Origin: Sandaracinaceae bacterium
Lineage (GTDB): Bacteria; Myxococcota_A; Polyangia; Polyangiales; Sandaracinaceae
DNA: 64,000 nt
Direction of reading: 5' to 3'
Assembly: GCA_040218145.1 (NCBI GenBank)
Contig: JAVJQK010000033.1
Span: 248,001-312,000, forward strand
Shown one piece after another: positions 26,175 through 36,772 of this stretch (its first letter is position 1; each line of letters begins with the position of its first letter). Position numbers and translations under genes: made by a program. The notes beneath the pieces were generated by a model, which worked only from the letters and a program-made list of their open reading frames with translations, was not told where the DNA came from and made no database searches.

Positions 26175-28001
26175 TCAGTAGGGCGAGTCGCGGTAGCCGG
26201 CGGGCGTCACCGTCTCTTGCGGAGACTCATCGTCGCCGCCCGAGCTGGAGCCGCCGCGACGGGGCGCCCAGATGCGGCGCATGCGCGCGCTGACCTCGAG
26301 GTTGCCGTTCCGGGGCACGTTCCGCGTGACGGTGGTCTCGCGGTGGCCGTCCTGCGTGAAGACGAACGTCAGCTCCGCGCCCGCCTCGGCCTGCGCGCCG
26401 GTCAGCTCCACCTGCGCCGGCGTGGGCCCGTAGGTGTGGTCGCCGATCTGAACCATCGCGCCCGAGGGCCGGGAGTCGAGCTCCACGATGATCGAGCGGA
26501 TCGGCTCGGGCGTGGGCTCGGGCGCGGGCTCTTCGGCCGCGGCCGCGACCTCCTCCTCCGTCGGCTCGACCTCCGGAGGCTCGACCGGCGGCTCCTCCAC
26601 CACGACCGGCGGCGTCGCCGTCGCCGTCCCCGCCTGCCCGTCGCCGAAGGGATCGAGCACGAACAGCAGGATGCCGGCCGCGGCCAGCAGCGCGAGCACC
26701 CCGAAGATCACCGCGAGCTTGTTTCCGCCACGCTCGAGCGCCTGCGAGCCGGACGCCATCGCCGGGATCTGGCCCGACATGGAGCTGGGCGTGGGGCCGC
26801 TCCCGGACTGAGACTGGGTGACGCCCGACCCGGTGATCGTCGGCGCCGAGATCGAGCCGCTCGACGTGGTGCGCAGGGCCTCCGCGCCGAGGGTGTGGAT
26901 GCCGCTCACCGGGGTGCCGCCGAGCAGGTACTCCCCCGTGAGGCCCAGCTCGCCGCTCGGAGGCAGTGGGAGCTGGAGCTCTCCCGCGACCATCTTGAGC
27001 GCGACGAGCAGCGACTCCATGTCGTCGAAGCGGTCCTCGCGCTTCTTCGCGAGACACTTGAAGACGACCTGCTGGAGCTCCGGCGGCACGGGCTGTCGAC
27101 CCTCCGGCACCTCCATCGGGGGGACCGGCGTGTTGATGTGGTCCATCAGGATCTGGACCTGCTTGTCGCGCTGGAACGGGGGGCGGGCGCAGAGCATCTC
27201 GTACATCACGACGCCCAGCGAGTAGATGTCGCTGCGCTGGTCGACGCGCTCGCCCTGGATCTGCTCGGGCGACATGTACTTCGGCGAGCCCATGAAGACG
27301 CCCGCTTGCGTCAGGTCCTCTTCCTCTTCTGCAGCGTCGACGTCCTTGACGAGGCCGAAGTCGAGGACCTTCGCGTAGTCCTTCTCGTCGCCCTGCTCGA
27401 GCAGCATCACGTTCCCGGGCTTCATGTCCCGGTGGATCACGCCGAGCCGGTGCGCCTCGCGCAGCGAGCGGCAGATCTGCTTCATGATGTGGACGACACG
27501 AGTGGCCGGCATCCCGCCGGCCTGCTTCATCGCCTTCTTGAGGGTGATCCCCTCGAGCAGCTCCATGACGATGAAGTAGAGGTTCTCGCTCTGCCCGTAG
27601 TCGAAGACCGTCACCGTGTTCGGGTGGCTCAGCTTCGCGACCGTGGCGGCCTCGAGGAAGAAGCGCTTCCGGAACTCCGGGTCCTTGTCTTCTTCGTGCT
27701 TCGGGCTCAGGACCTTGATCGCGACGAGGCGACCGAGCGGAGCCTGCTCGGCCTTGTAGACGGCGCCCATCCCGCCGCGCGCGATGGGCGCGATGATCCG
27801 GAAGCGGTCGTGAATGACCTTCCCGACGAGAGGATCCGACTCCCCTGCGCTTTTCTTCACGTCCACGAGCACGTCCACGGTTCCAGTCCGAGCGCCGTCA
27901 GTCCGAGTACTGTCGGCCCGAGCCTTCGACTCCCCCATCGGCGCCCGCTTGGGTCCATCACCGGATCCCCCGAACGCACGCCCCCGCCACGATTCGCCCA
28001 C
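26175..28001 (-). CDS. Ser/Thr protein kinase with periplasmic PEGA-like domain
   Basis: 608-aa receptor-type Hanks kinase. The kinase domain is about 66-335: ARGGMGAVYKA loop, catalytic Lys in VAIKVLS, HRDMKPGN near 188 and DFGLVKD. A Ser/Thr/Gly-rich juxtamembrane stretch follows, then one transmembrane helix (about 428-447, LAVIFGVLALLAAAGILLFV). A periplasmic Pro/Glu-rich spacer leads to a PEGA-like domain (LDSRPSGAMVQIGDHTYGPT, about 510-580). The start is the GTG at 28001, about 22 nt downstream of the TSS expected from the promoter at 28030-28057; the ATG at 27938 (MGESKARAD) is the alternative. Ligand and targets unknown. Confidence 0.9.
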   Translation of the reverse strand: MGESWRGRAFGGSGDGPKRAPMGESKARADSTRTDGARTGTVDVLVDVKKSAGESDPLVGKVIHDRFRIIAPIARGGMGAVYKAEQAPLGRLVAIKVLSPKHEEDKDPEFRKRFFLEAATVAKLSHPNTVTVFDYGQSENLYFIVMELLEGITLKKAMKQAGGMPATRVVHIMKQICRSLREAHRLGVIHRDMKPGNVMLLEQGDEKDYAKVLDFGLVKDVDAAEEEEDLTQAGVFMGSPKYMSPEQIQGERVDQRSDIYSLGVVMYEMLCARPPFQRDKQVQILMDHINTPVPPMEVPEGRQPVPPELQQVVFKCLAKKREDRFDDMESLLVALKMVAGELQLPLPPSGELGLTGEYLLGGTPVSGIHTLGAEALRTTSSGSISAPTITGSGVTQSQSGSGPTPSSMSGQIPAMASGSQALERGGNKLAVIFGVLALLAAAGILLFVLDPFGDGQAGTATATPPVVVEEPPVEPPEVEPTEEEVAAAAEEPAPEPTPEPIRSIIVELDSRPSGAMVQIGDHTYGPTPAQVELTGAQAEAGAELTFVFTQDGHRETTVTRNVPRNGNLEVSARMRRIWAPRRGGSSSGGDDESPQETVTPAGYRDSPY

Positions 28002-28029
28002 TCCGTGAGAGTGAGATCTTCGTAGTTGG

Positions 28030-28057
28030 ATTGTAGCGGATCGCGCTCACGCATCAA
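28030..28057 (-). promoter_or_regulatory. Sigma-70-type promoter for the Ser/Thr kinase gene
   Basis: On the minus strand TTGATG (28057-28052) and TACAAT (28035-28030) are separated by 16 bp, an unusually good match to -35/-10 consensus for this GC-rich DNA. The expected transcription start near 28023 lies 22 nt before the GTG at 28001. Confidence 0.55.
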
Positions 28058-28075
28058 TATGGCACCAAAAGTGCC

Positions 28076-29191
28076 TCAAGTTTTCATGCTTGACCACGTC
28101 ACCAAACGGCAACGAATGCGACCATTGAAGAGGGGATGGGCGCGAACGGCGCGGCGCTCGCCGAGATCGCGCGGCGCCCCCTCTTCCGGGAGCAGCAGGC
28201 TGAAGGTGCACTCGGGGTTCCGACGCATCGCCCCGCGGAGCGCCTCCCAGAACGCGGCGTCCGCCTCGAGGCGCTGACCGTACGGCGGGTTCGAGAGCAC
28301 GTGGTGCGGACCCTCGAGTCGCAGCGCTCCGAGGGCCGCCTCGGAGAAATGCGCCTGTGCCCCGGCTCGCTCGGCGTTGCGGCGCGCGATGTCGACGGCC
28401 TCGGGGTCGATGTCCGCGCCCGCGCAGCGAGGCCCGGTGGCCCGCGCCCCCGCGTGCGCCTCCTCGCGCAGCGCGTCGATCGCCGCCGCCGCCTCCGCGT
28501 CGTAGTCCGCCCAGCGCTCGAAGCCGAAGCGATGTGCTCGCGGATGGGTGGGCACACGCCGGGCCATCAGGTCGGCCTCGATGACGAGGGTGCCCGAGCC
28601 GCACATCGGGTCGAAGAGCGGCGTCTCACGGTCCCAGCCGCCGAGCCGCACCATCGCCGCGGCGAGCGTCTCCTTCAGCGGCGCCTCGGTGGCCTCGGTG
28701 CGCCAGCCGCGGAGGTGGAGCGAGCGGCCCGAGGCGTCGAGGAAGACGCCCGCCTCGTTCTTCTCGAGGTGCACGAAGACGGCGACGTCGGGGTCGTTGC
28801 GGTCGACCGAGGAGCGGCGCCCGTGCGCGACGCGCTGCGCGTCGACGATGGCGTCCTTGGTCTTCTGCGCGATGTACTGCGTGTGGGTCAGCCCGCTGCT
28901 CCGCGCGACCGACGTGACGGCGAGGCTGCGCTCGGGGGTCAGCCAGCGCGCCCACTCGAGGCCCTGCACGCCGCGGTAGAGCGCGTCCTCGTCGGGGCAG
29001 GCGAAGCGCCCCAGCTCCGCGAGCACCCGCACCGCGACGCGGCTGTGCAGGCAGATGCGGGCCGCGACCTCCCGGTTGCCCGAGAGCCACACGCCGCCGC
29101 GCTGCCCCTGGAGGCGTCGGTAGCCGAGCTCCCGGAGCTCCTCCTTGAGCGCCTTCTCCGTCCCCCCGGCCGCCGTCACGAAGATCCGCAT
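28076..29191 (-). CDS. THUMP-domain class I RNA methyltransferase (RlmL N-terminal-half-like)
   Basis: 371-aa SAM-dependent methyltransferase acting on rRNA or tRNA guanine N2. An N-terminal ferredoxin-like plus THUMP region (about 1-160) is followed by the UPF0020 domain: LHLRGWRTEATEAPLKETLA, SAM motif DPMCGSGTLVIEA near 200, GADIDPEAV, and catalytic NPPYGQR near 303. It matches the first half of RlmL (23S G2445); the second half, RlmK, is absent, as in many non-gamma-proteobacteria. The start codon directly follows the stop of the phosphoesterase gene. Confidence 0.9.
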   Translation of the reverse strand: MRIFVTAAGGTEKALKEELRELGYRRLQGQRGGVWLSGNREVAARICLHSRVAVRVLAELGRFACPDEDALYRGVQGLEWARWLTPERSLAVTSVARSSGLTHTQYIAQKTKDAIVDAQRVAHGRRSSVDRNDPDVAVFVHLEKNEAGVFLDASGRSLHLRGWRTEATEAPLKETLAAAMVRLGGWDRETPLFDPMCGSGTLVIEADLMARRVPTHPRAHRFGFERWADYDAEAAAAIDALREEAHAGARATGPRCAGADIDPEAVDIARRNAERAGAQAHFSEAALGALRLEGPHHVLSNPPYGQRLEADAAFWEALRGAMRRNPECTFSLLLPEEGAPRDLGERRAVRAHPLFNGRIRCRLVTWSSMKT

Positions 29192-30055
29192 TCACTCGCT
29201 CCGCAGGACCTCGCGCGCGTGCGCTCGGTCGTCCTCGAGCCGCAGCTCGACGTGGTGGCGCAGCGTCCGGCCCGCCCGCTGGAAGATGCGGGGGACGCGC
29301 GCCGCGTTGAGGTAGAGGGTGCCGTCCTTCTCGAGCTGCCAGCGACGGTGGCCGCCGCCCCGCAAGGCGTGGTGCATGTGTCCCGCCACCACGGCGCGCA
29401 CCCGCTTGCCGCGGCGCCGCGCGTGCTCGATGGCGCGCTCGAGGTCGAGGTCACCGAAGTCCCCCTCCTCTTTGCGGAAGTCGCAGCCCCAGATGTCGTC
29501 GCGCTTCTGCCCGAGGCCGTGCGGGCCGTTGTGGGCGAAGAAGATCAGCTCCTCGGCGTCCGACTCGTCGATGAGGGCCGAGAGCGTGCGGACCGAGTCC
29601 TCGAGGTCTTCGACCCCGAAGCGGGCCTCGAGGTGCGGCCGGAAGGCGAGCCGAGGCCCGCCCGCGGAGTGGGGGCGCCCCGCGATCATCTCGAGCCCTC
29701 GCCCGCCGTCGGGGAGCGCGTGCCGGCTGTATCCGGCCAGCGTCGCTGGGCGCAGGGCCTCGGCCAGGTCGGCCTCGCGCTGCTCCTGGCCGAGGTTGAG
29801 GAGCGGGATGAGCGCGTCGGCCTCTAGGACCTCCGCCGCCATCTGCCCGACGTGCGCCGCGTCGTGGTTGCCGGGCATGACGAAGGTCGGCGTGGACAGC
29901 GAGGCGATGAGCTTCGCGATGCCCAGCCCGCCCTTGATCGAGTAGGCCGCGAGATCGCCCACGACGAGGATGGCGTCGTAGCCCTCCTCGTCGAGTTGAC
30001 GCACGTCGACCTCGTCGAAGCAGAGGTGAATGTCGCCGATGACGCCGAGCCGCAC
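29192..30055 (-). CDS. Calcineurin-like metallophosphoesterase
   Basis: 287-aa cytosolic phosphoesterase with the full metal-site set: GDIHLCFDEVD, VVGDLAAY, MPGNHDAAH, FFAHNGPHG and VAGHMHHA. Substrate unknown. GTG start with a TACGTT hexamer nine bases upstream. The next gene (RNA methyltransferase) begins at the base after its stop, so the two are almost surely co-transcribed. Confidence 0.88.
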   Translation of the reverse strand: MRLGVIGDIHLCFDEVDVRQLDEEGYDAILVVGDLAAYSIKGGLGIAKLIASLSTPTFVMPGNHDAAHVGQMAAEVLEADALIPLLNLGQEQREADLAEALRPATLAGYSRHALPDGGRGLEMIAGRPHSAGGPRLAFRPHLEARFGVEDLEDSVRTLSALIDESDAEELIFFAHNGPHGLGQKRDDIWGCDFRKEEGDFGDLDLERAIEHARRRGKRVRAVVAGHMHHALRGGGHRRWQLEKDGTLYLNAARVPRIFQRAGRTLRHHVELRLEDDRAHAREVLRSE

Positions 30056-30064
30056 GGGCCGCGG

Positions 30065-30070
30065 AACGTA
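30065..30070 (-). promoter_or_regulatory. -10 element, leaderless geometry (phosphoesterase 30055)
   Basis: TACGTT on the minus strand ends nine bases before the GTG; no ribosome site between. Confidence 0.35.
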
Positions 30071-30076
30071 GCGCGT

Positions 30077-31858
30077 TCAGGGCAGCGCGTCCGCTCGCAT
30101 CACGTAGACGGTGCGCGCGGTGGCGTCGAGGAACCACACCTCGCGGGTCGTCCCATCCCAGGCGGTGGCGACGAAGTCGAGCTGGGCCGTGGCCGGGAAG
30201 CCCTGGGCGACGCCCAGGGTGAGCCGGAGCGTCGCGTCGGACTCGAGGAGGCTCGGCGTCGCGGAGCCGTCGACGACCCAGATCCGTCCCGGCTCGTCGA
30301 ACCCCATGTCCACGCACGCGCCGTCCCAGCGGTAGTCGGGCGAGGGGAGGCTCGTGCGATCCGCCCAGTCGACGCCGGCTCCGAACGAGAAGCGCGCGAC
30401 GGCCGTGGATCCGCACAGCCAGAGGTTGGGCCGGGTCTCGACGCGGTCGTCCACCCAGGCGTCGCCGAGAGCCCCGAGGAAGCCGGGTGAGTTGACCGCG
30501 GCGCCGTCGTTGAGCATGTCGCCGGCCCCCGAGAGCCGGCGGTTGACCACCTCGTCGGTGCGGCCGCCCCACACCGCGCCGATCCCGCCGTGCTCGCGCA
30601 CGCCGAGCGTCACCCAGTCCTCGGCGCTGTAGCTCGGGTTGCGCTCGTCGGCCGAGGGAGCGCCGGTGGGATCGCTGAGCACGAGGATGTGCTCGGTGGC
30701 GAGCGCGATCGGGCCGGTTCCGTCCACGGCGCGGCCCATCTGCGCCACGTCGCGCCGGCCGGGAGGGAGCGCGATCCGCACGTGCGGCGCGGTGCGCAGG
30801 TCCGCGCTCGGGTCCACCCGGAACGCCGCGTCCTGATCGGTGTTCGGCCCGAGGATCGCCTGGCCGTCCGCCACCACGACCGAGCCGAGGTCCTCCGGCG
30901 CGACCTCGCCCGTGGCCACGCCCGGAGCGCGCAGGTTCACCCAGCTCCTCTCGTCGACGCCGTACGCTCCGCGGCGCCCCACCACGAACCCCGTGCCGAC
31001 GCGCGCGTCGAAGTCTCGAAGATCGTCGCGGCTGACGCCCATGTCGGGGACCGCCACCGCCGAGGCCACCTCGAACGAGCGGGTCGGGCCGCAGCCCGCG
31101 CTGTCGAGCACGATCTCGACGACGTAGCTCCCGGACTCCTCGAGGCGGTAGGCGCCGGCCGCGTCGGCGAGGGCCCCGCTCGGGCCGGTCACGGTGATGG
31201 TGACCGGCCCCGGCGGCGCCGCGCAGGGAGCGATCGTCACCTCGTCGCCCGGCAGGAGCCGGTCCGACACGCCGCAGACGGTGCCGTCGTAGGCGCACGG
31301 AGGCCCGGCGTCCGTCCCGGAGTCTCCGGGCCCCGCGTCGCCCGGGCCCGCGTCGCCGCCCGCATCCACGCCCGCGTCACCGACGCCCGCGTCGGTCTGG
31401 GGGCACATGCGGCCTTCGAACTCGCAGGGCTCCACGACCGAGCCCCGGCAGGTGCCGTCGTTCGCGCAGGTCTGACCCCCGGGGCAGGCGCACGCCGTCA
31501 AGAAGACGCGCAGCGTGAGGCTCTGCCCCGGCTCGAAGGTGACGTCGCGCTCCACCGCCGCGCGCTCGTCCGTGCCCGCGAGCCCGCGCACCGTCAGCCG
31601 CACCGGCCCGAGCGCGCCGCCACGATGATGCAAGACGAGTCGACGCGGCGCGGCCCGCGCGCCGAGGTCGGCGTCGGCCATGCGGGTGGCGCCGTCGGGT
31701 CCGGTGGCCGAGATCCGGAAGGTGTCGACGTCGGCGATGTCGGTGTCGACGATGACGATGATCTCGGTCAGCTCTCCGCCGCACCCGCTGAGCCCACACG
31801 CGGCGGGCCCGCACGCGGCGAGCAGGAGCGCGACCCGCCCGAGGTACGCGTGACGCAT
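30077..31858 (-). CDS. Lipoprotein with Asp/Ala/Gly-rich linker, unknown function
   Basis: 593 aa. Lipobox LLAAC (Cys16). Residues 30-125 form a beta-rich module (EIIVIVDTDIADVDTFRIS...LTLRVFLTAC) that resembles the N-terminal module of the lipoprotein at 38765-40678. A Cys-rich stretch follows (CACPGGQTCANDGTC), then a DAG/GDAG linker (about 155-185), an Ig-like module (PGPVTITVTGPSG), and a 300-residue region with WD/PQQ-like strand patterns (WVVDGSATPSLLE, VWFLDATARTVYVM). It probably sits on the cell surface. Its ATG overlaps the stop of the TPR gene (ATGA). Confidence 0.65.
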   Translation of the reverse strand: MRHAYLGRVALLLAACGPAACGLSGCGGELTEIIVIVDTDIADVDTFRISATGPDGATRMADADLGARAAPRRLVLHHRGGALGPVRLTVRGLAGTDERAAVERDVTFEPGQSLTLRVFLTACACPGGQTCANDGTCRGSVVEPCEFEGRMCPQTDAGVGDAGVDAGGDAGPGDAGPGDSGTDAGPPCAYDGTVCGVSDRLLPGDEVTIAPCAAPPGPVTITVTGPSGALADAAGAYRLEESGSYVVEIVLDSAGCGPTRSFEVASAVAVPDMGVSRDDLRDFDARVGTGFVVGRRGAYGVDERSWVNLRAPGVATGEVAPEDLGSVVVADGQAILGPNTDQDAAFRVDPSADLRTAPHVRIALPPGRRDVAQMGRAVDGTGPIALATEHILVLSDPTGAPSADERNPSYSAEDWVTLGVREHGGIGAVWGGRTDEVVNRRLSGAGDMLNDGAAVNSPGFLGALGDAWVDDRVETRPNLWLCGSTAVARFSFGAGVDWADRTSLPSPDYRWDGACVDMGFDEPGRIWVVDGSATPSLLESDATLRLTLGVAQGFPATAQLDFVATAWDGTTREVWFLDATARTVYVMRADALP

Positions 31859-32679
31859 CAGTCGAACTCCAGGACGCCGGGCATGAAGTCTCCCATGCTC
31901 GGCTGAGGGCCACTTTGATCGGACACGAGCACGGCGATCAGGATCGCCGCGCCCACCGCGAGCACACCCGCGCCGACGATGAGACCGATGATCAACCCGT
32001 CGTCGCTGCCTGGCTCCACGATCGGTTCTTCGATCGGGTCGGGGTCGGGCGTGGTCTCCGCGACCACCGCCAGCGGCACGGGAACCTCGAGCTGGACCTG
32101 CGCCGTCCCCCCTTCGGGCACGTCGACCTCTTCGATGTCCAGCTCCTCCATCTCGCGCATCAAGCGCGCGACGCGGATCCCCGGATCGGCGGCGGCGGGC
32201 GCGCCGAGGGTCTCCCAGGGCCGGCCATCCAGGGTCACATGAGTCCCGGTCGCGTCGCCCCGCACCGAGATCGTCAGACGCCCGAGCCGAGGGTCGAGCT
32301 CGACCTGGAGCGCCCGCGCGGCCTCCTTCACCGCGTCGTCGGCCTCGGGGTCCTCGATGATGGCCGCGCACTCCTCGAGCGCCTCCACGAGGCGCCCCAT
32401 GCGGGCGAGCGAGGTCGCGAGGTTGTAGCGGATGGGCGCCGCGGCGCGCAGCTCGAGGGCCCGCCGGAAGCGATGCACGGCGCGGTCCCAGTCGCCCGCG
32501 TCGGCCAGCTCCAGCCCCTCGCCGAAGAGCGTGCGCGCTCGCTCGGTGCGCTCCTCCTCCGACAGCTCGGCCGCGTCGGCAGCCTGTTCAGCCTCTTCTT
32601 CCTGCGCATGCGCCGCGCCCAGGCCGGTACAGAGCGCCGCCAGCGCGAGGCTGAGCGCAAGCCAAATCCCAAGTCGCAT
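31858..32679 (-). CDS. Secreted TPR protein with C-terminal membrane helix
   Basis: 273 aa. Signal peptide MRLGIWLALSLALAALCTGL, cleaved near AHAQ. Two to three TPR-like helix pairs lie at about 45-125 (TLFGEGLELADAGDWDRAVH, RYNLATSLARMGRLVEALEE). A PEGA-like strand region follows (LTISVRGDATGTHVTLDGRP). One hydrophobic helix is at about 228-252 (GLIIGLIVGAGVLAVGAAIL). TPR-plus-PEGA proteins of this layout are frequent near Ser/Thr kinase genes in myxobacteria; here the kinase gene is 59 bp upstream on the same strand. Function unknown, probably a periplasmic scaffold. Confidence 0.75.
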   Translation of the reverse strand: MRLGIWLALSLALAALCTGLGAAHAQEEEAEQAADAAELSEEERTERARTLFGEGLELADAGDWDRAVHRFRRALELRAAAPIRYNLATSLARMGRLVEALEECAAIIEDPEADDAVKEAARALQVELDPRLGRLTISVRGDATGTHVTLDGRPWETLGAPAAADPGIRVARLMREMEELDIEEVDVPEGGTAQVQLEVPVPLAVVAETTPDPDPIEEPIVEPGSDDGLIIGLIVGAGVLAVGAAILIAVLVSDQSGPQPSMGDFMPGVLEFD

Positions 32680-32686
32680 CGGTGGA

Positions 32687-32692
32687 ATCTTA
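32687..32692 (-). promoter_or_regulatory. -10 element, leaderless geometry (TPR gene 32679)
   Basis: TAAGAT on the minus strand ends seven bases before the ATG at 32679; no ribosome site between. Confidence 0.45.
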
Positions 32693-32738
32693 CCACGCGA
32701 GCGACGCGAGGGGACTTCGGCGCCCCGGGAGCTGGCGC

Positions 32739-34481
<1,743 letters not shown>

Positions 34482-34544
34482 TCGACCTCGCGGAAAGAAT
34501 ACAGCGTTCCGTCCCGAACGGCAGCTAGCCCCGTCGGATGGAGG

Positions 34545-35759
34545 TCACCGAATGATGCCGTCGCGGCGCAGGCGTTCGAGATCGTTGGCTTTCAGCCCGA
34601 GCAAGTCCCCGAGCACGGAGCTCGTGTCCTGGCCGAGCGCGCGCCCCGCCCAGCGCGTACGGCCGGGGGTGCGGGTGAGCCGGGGCTGGAGCGCGGGCAG
34701 CTCGAGCCGACCCCCGTCCACCTGCACGGGCTCGTAGAGCCCGCGCGCCTGAAAGTGCGGGTCGGCGCGCATGTCGGCCGCGTCGTAGATGGGCCCGCAC
34801 GGCACCGAAGCCTCCACGAGCGCGTCCACCACCTGGCCCACCGTCCGCTGCTCCGTCCACGCGCCGATGATCGCGTCGAGTGTCTCGGCGTGAGACACTC
34901 GCGACGGATTGTCACGGAAGCGGGGATCGTGCGCGAGCTCAGGCTGCCCGATCGCGCCCATCAGCCGGGCGAAGACCGTCTCGCCGTTGGCGCCGATGAC
35001 GACGTGCTTGCCACCCGCGCACGGGTAGAGGCTCGACGGAACGATCCCGGTGAGCGACTTGCCCGAGGGCTGCCGCACCGCGCCCGCACCCGAGTGCTCC
35101 GGGACGACCGCCTCGAGCAACGCGAACACCGACTCGTAGAGCGCGGTGTCGATCACCTGCCCGCGTCCGCTCTGCTGCCGCTCGAGCAGCGCCACCAGGA
35201 CCCCGAGCGCGGTGTGGAGCCCGGCCACGGTGTCGCCGAGGCTCAGGTTCGGGCGCACCGACGGCTCGCCCGGGTGGCCGGTGAGGTGACGCAGCCCGCC
35301 GATCGCCTCGGCCACGGACGCGTAGCCGGGTCGATCGCGATAAGGGCCGGTCTGCCCGTAGCCGGAGACCCGGGCGTAGATGAGCGACGGCTTCTCGGCC
35401 TCGAAGACCTCGGGCCCCAGGCCCCAGCGCTCCATGGTGCCGGGCCGGAAGTTCTCGACGATCACGTCGCACTCGAGCGCGAGCCGCTTGGCGAGCGCGC
35501 GGCCCTCTTCCTGGCGGAGATCGAGCGCCACGCAGCGCTTGTTGCGCCCGATCGAGCGCCACCAGTACGAGGTGCCGCCCTCGTCGAGCACCCGCCACGA
35601 GCGGATCGGATCTCCGGCGGGGGGCTCCACCTCGATCACCTCGGCCCCGAACCAGCCGAGCAGGGTCGCGGCCCAGGGTCCCGCGAGCAGCTGCCCCAGC
35701 TCGAGCACCCGCAGCCCCGCGAGGGGGCCCTGCGGCGGAGAGTCGTCTTCGTCGCTCAC
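34545..35759 (-). CDS. CaiB/BaiF family CoA-transferase
   Basis: 404-aa family III CoA-transferase moving CoA between acids via an aspartyl-CoA thioester. N-terminal signature VLELGQLLAGPWAATLLGWFGAEV, then VIEVEPP, VENFRPGTMERWGLG and the catalytic Asp in PNLSLGDTVAGLHTALGVL. The C-terminal domain includes GPIYDAADMRADPHF. Acid substrate not predictable. GTG start with TACGTT nine bases upstream. Divergent from the MtfA-like gene, whose TTG start is only 52 bp away. Confidence 0.9.
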   Translation of the reverse strand: MSDEDDSPPQGPLAGLRVLELGQLLAGPWAATLLGWFGAEVIEVEPPAGDPIRSWRVLDEGGTSYWWRSIGRNKRCVALDLRQEEGRALAKRLALECDVIVENFRPGTMERWGLGPEVFEAEKPSLIYARVSGYGQTGPYRDRPGYASVAEAIGGLRHLTGHPGEPSVRPNLSLGDTVAGLHTALGVLVALLERQQSGRGQVIDTALYESVFALLEAVVPEHSGAGAVRQPSGKSLTGIVPSSLYPCAGGKHVVIGANGETVFARLMGAIGQPELAHDPRFRDNPSRVSHAETLDAIIGAWTEQRTVGQVVDALVEASVPCGPIYDAADMRADPHFQARGLYEPVQVDGGRLELPALQPRLTRTPGRTRWAGRALGQDTSSVLGDLLGLKANDLERLRRDGIIR

Positions 35760-35768
35760 GGCGCGCGA

Positions 35769-35774
35769 AACGTA
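35769..35774 (-). promoter_or_regulatory. -10 element, leaderless geometry (CoA-transferase)
   Basis: TACGTT on the minus strand ends nine bases before the GTG at 35759. It faces the similar element of the divergent gene at 35797-35802. Confidence 0.35.
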
Positions 35775-35796
35775 GAGCGAATGCGCGGCGGGGGGC

Positions 35797-35802
35797 TACC
35801 CT
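35797..35802 (+). promoter_or_regulatory. -10 element, leaderless geometry (MtfA-like gene)
   Basis: TACCCT ends nine bases before the TTG at 35812; no ribosome site between. Confidence 0.35.
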
Positions 35803-35811
35803 TCGATCCTG

Positions 35812-36690
35812 TTGGACGACCTGCCGCCCGCCTTCTCCCTCTGGCGAGGGCTCCTGTCCGCCCTCGCTGGCGCCACCGTCGCGGGGTTCGTGGCGCTGCG
35901 CTTCGACGCGCCGATCTGGGTCGCCCCCGCGGTCGGCGTCGCGATCGCCGCCCTCGCCTACCTGATCGCGACGCGCAAGGACCGCCGGCGACGTCGCGTG
36001 GCGGCCCGCCCCTTCCCGGAGGCGTGGCGCGCGATCCTCGAGGAGTGGGTCGGGTTCTACCGAGACCTCGACGCCCCCGCGCGCGCCCGCTTCGAGCGCG
36101 AGATCGCGATCTTCCTCGACGAGCAGGTCATCACCGGGCCCCGCGGCGCGGCCCTCGACGACGAGCTGAAGCTGCTGGTGGCGGCGAGCGCGGTGGTCGT
36201 CGTCTTCGGCCGCCCGGGCTTTCGCTATCCCCAGCTGCGCGACGTGGTGGTCTACGACCAGGCCTTCGACGACGAGTACAACGTCAAGGAGGACGGCAAC
36301 ATCCTCGGCATGGTGCACGGCCAGGGCCCCATCCTCTTCAGCGCGCGGAGCTTGAGGCAGGGCTTCCGCGGCGAGCACGACGGCCGGAACGTCGGCTACC
36401 ACGAGTTCGCGCACGTGCTCGACTTCGAATACGGCCGCGCCGACGGCGTGCCGGGCTTCATGCCGTGGGGCGCGATCCAACCCTGGCTGAAGGAGATGCA
36501 CAGCGAGACGGCGAAGATCGAGGCGCACCGCTCCGTGCTCCGCGCCTACGCGGCCGAGAACGAGGCCGAGTTCTTCGCCGTCGCCACCGAGGTCTTCTTC
36601 GAACGCCCCACCCAGCTGAAGACGAAGGCCCCCGAGCTCTACGCCCTCCTCACCCAGGCCTACGGCCAAGATCCCGCTGAACGCAGCTGA
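35812..36690 (+). CDS. mtfA: MtfA-like M90 zinc metallopeptidase with N-terminal membrane region
   Basis: 292 aa, TTG start. Two N-terminal hydrophobic segments (about 12-28 and 32-51) precede the MtfA-like domain. The zinc site is HEFAHVLD (H197, E198, H201), with a downstream Glu in ENEAEFFAVATEVFFE as third ligand. The block VYDQAFDDEYNVKEDGNILG is also MtfA-like. E. coli MtfA is cytosolic and titrates the repressor Mlc; the added membrane region here is a difference, so the regulatory role should not be assumed. Followed by a 14-bp palindrome. Confidence 0.85.
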   Translation: MDDLPPAFSLWRGLLSALAGATVAGFVALRFDAPIWVAPAVGVAIAALAYLIATRKDRRRRRVAARPFPEAWRAILEEWVGFYRDLDAPARARFEREIAIFLDEQVITGPRGAALDDELKLLVAASAVVVVFGRPGFRYPQLRDVVVYDQAFDDEYNVKEDGNILGMVHGQGPILFSARSLRQGFRGEHDGRNVGYHEFAHVLDFEYGRADGVPGFMPWGAIQPWLKEMHSETAKIEAHRSVLRAYAAENEAEFFAVATEVFFERPTQLKTKAPELYALLTQAYGQDPAERS

Positions 36691-36698
36691 GGGGCGGC

Positions 36699-36712
36699 GT
36701 CGACGCGTCGAC
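36699..36712. repeat. Perfect 14-bp palindrome GTCGACGCGTCGAC
   Basis: Self-complementary sequence nine bases after the MtfA-like stop codon. It could be a weak hairpin or a protein-binding site; no T-run follows. Confidence 0.4.
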
Positions 36713-36772
36713 CTCCCGTCCACTTTGGTCGCCCACCTCCACCCCCTCTCGAGACCCCCTGGCGAATTCCCG

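Noticed and set aside
28036-28075. GGCAC-TTTTG-GTGCC hairpin after the RNA methyltransferase stop, considered as a terminator.
   Set aside because: Only a 5-bp stem with no T-run behind it; too weak to call, and it lies next to the kinase promoter.
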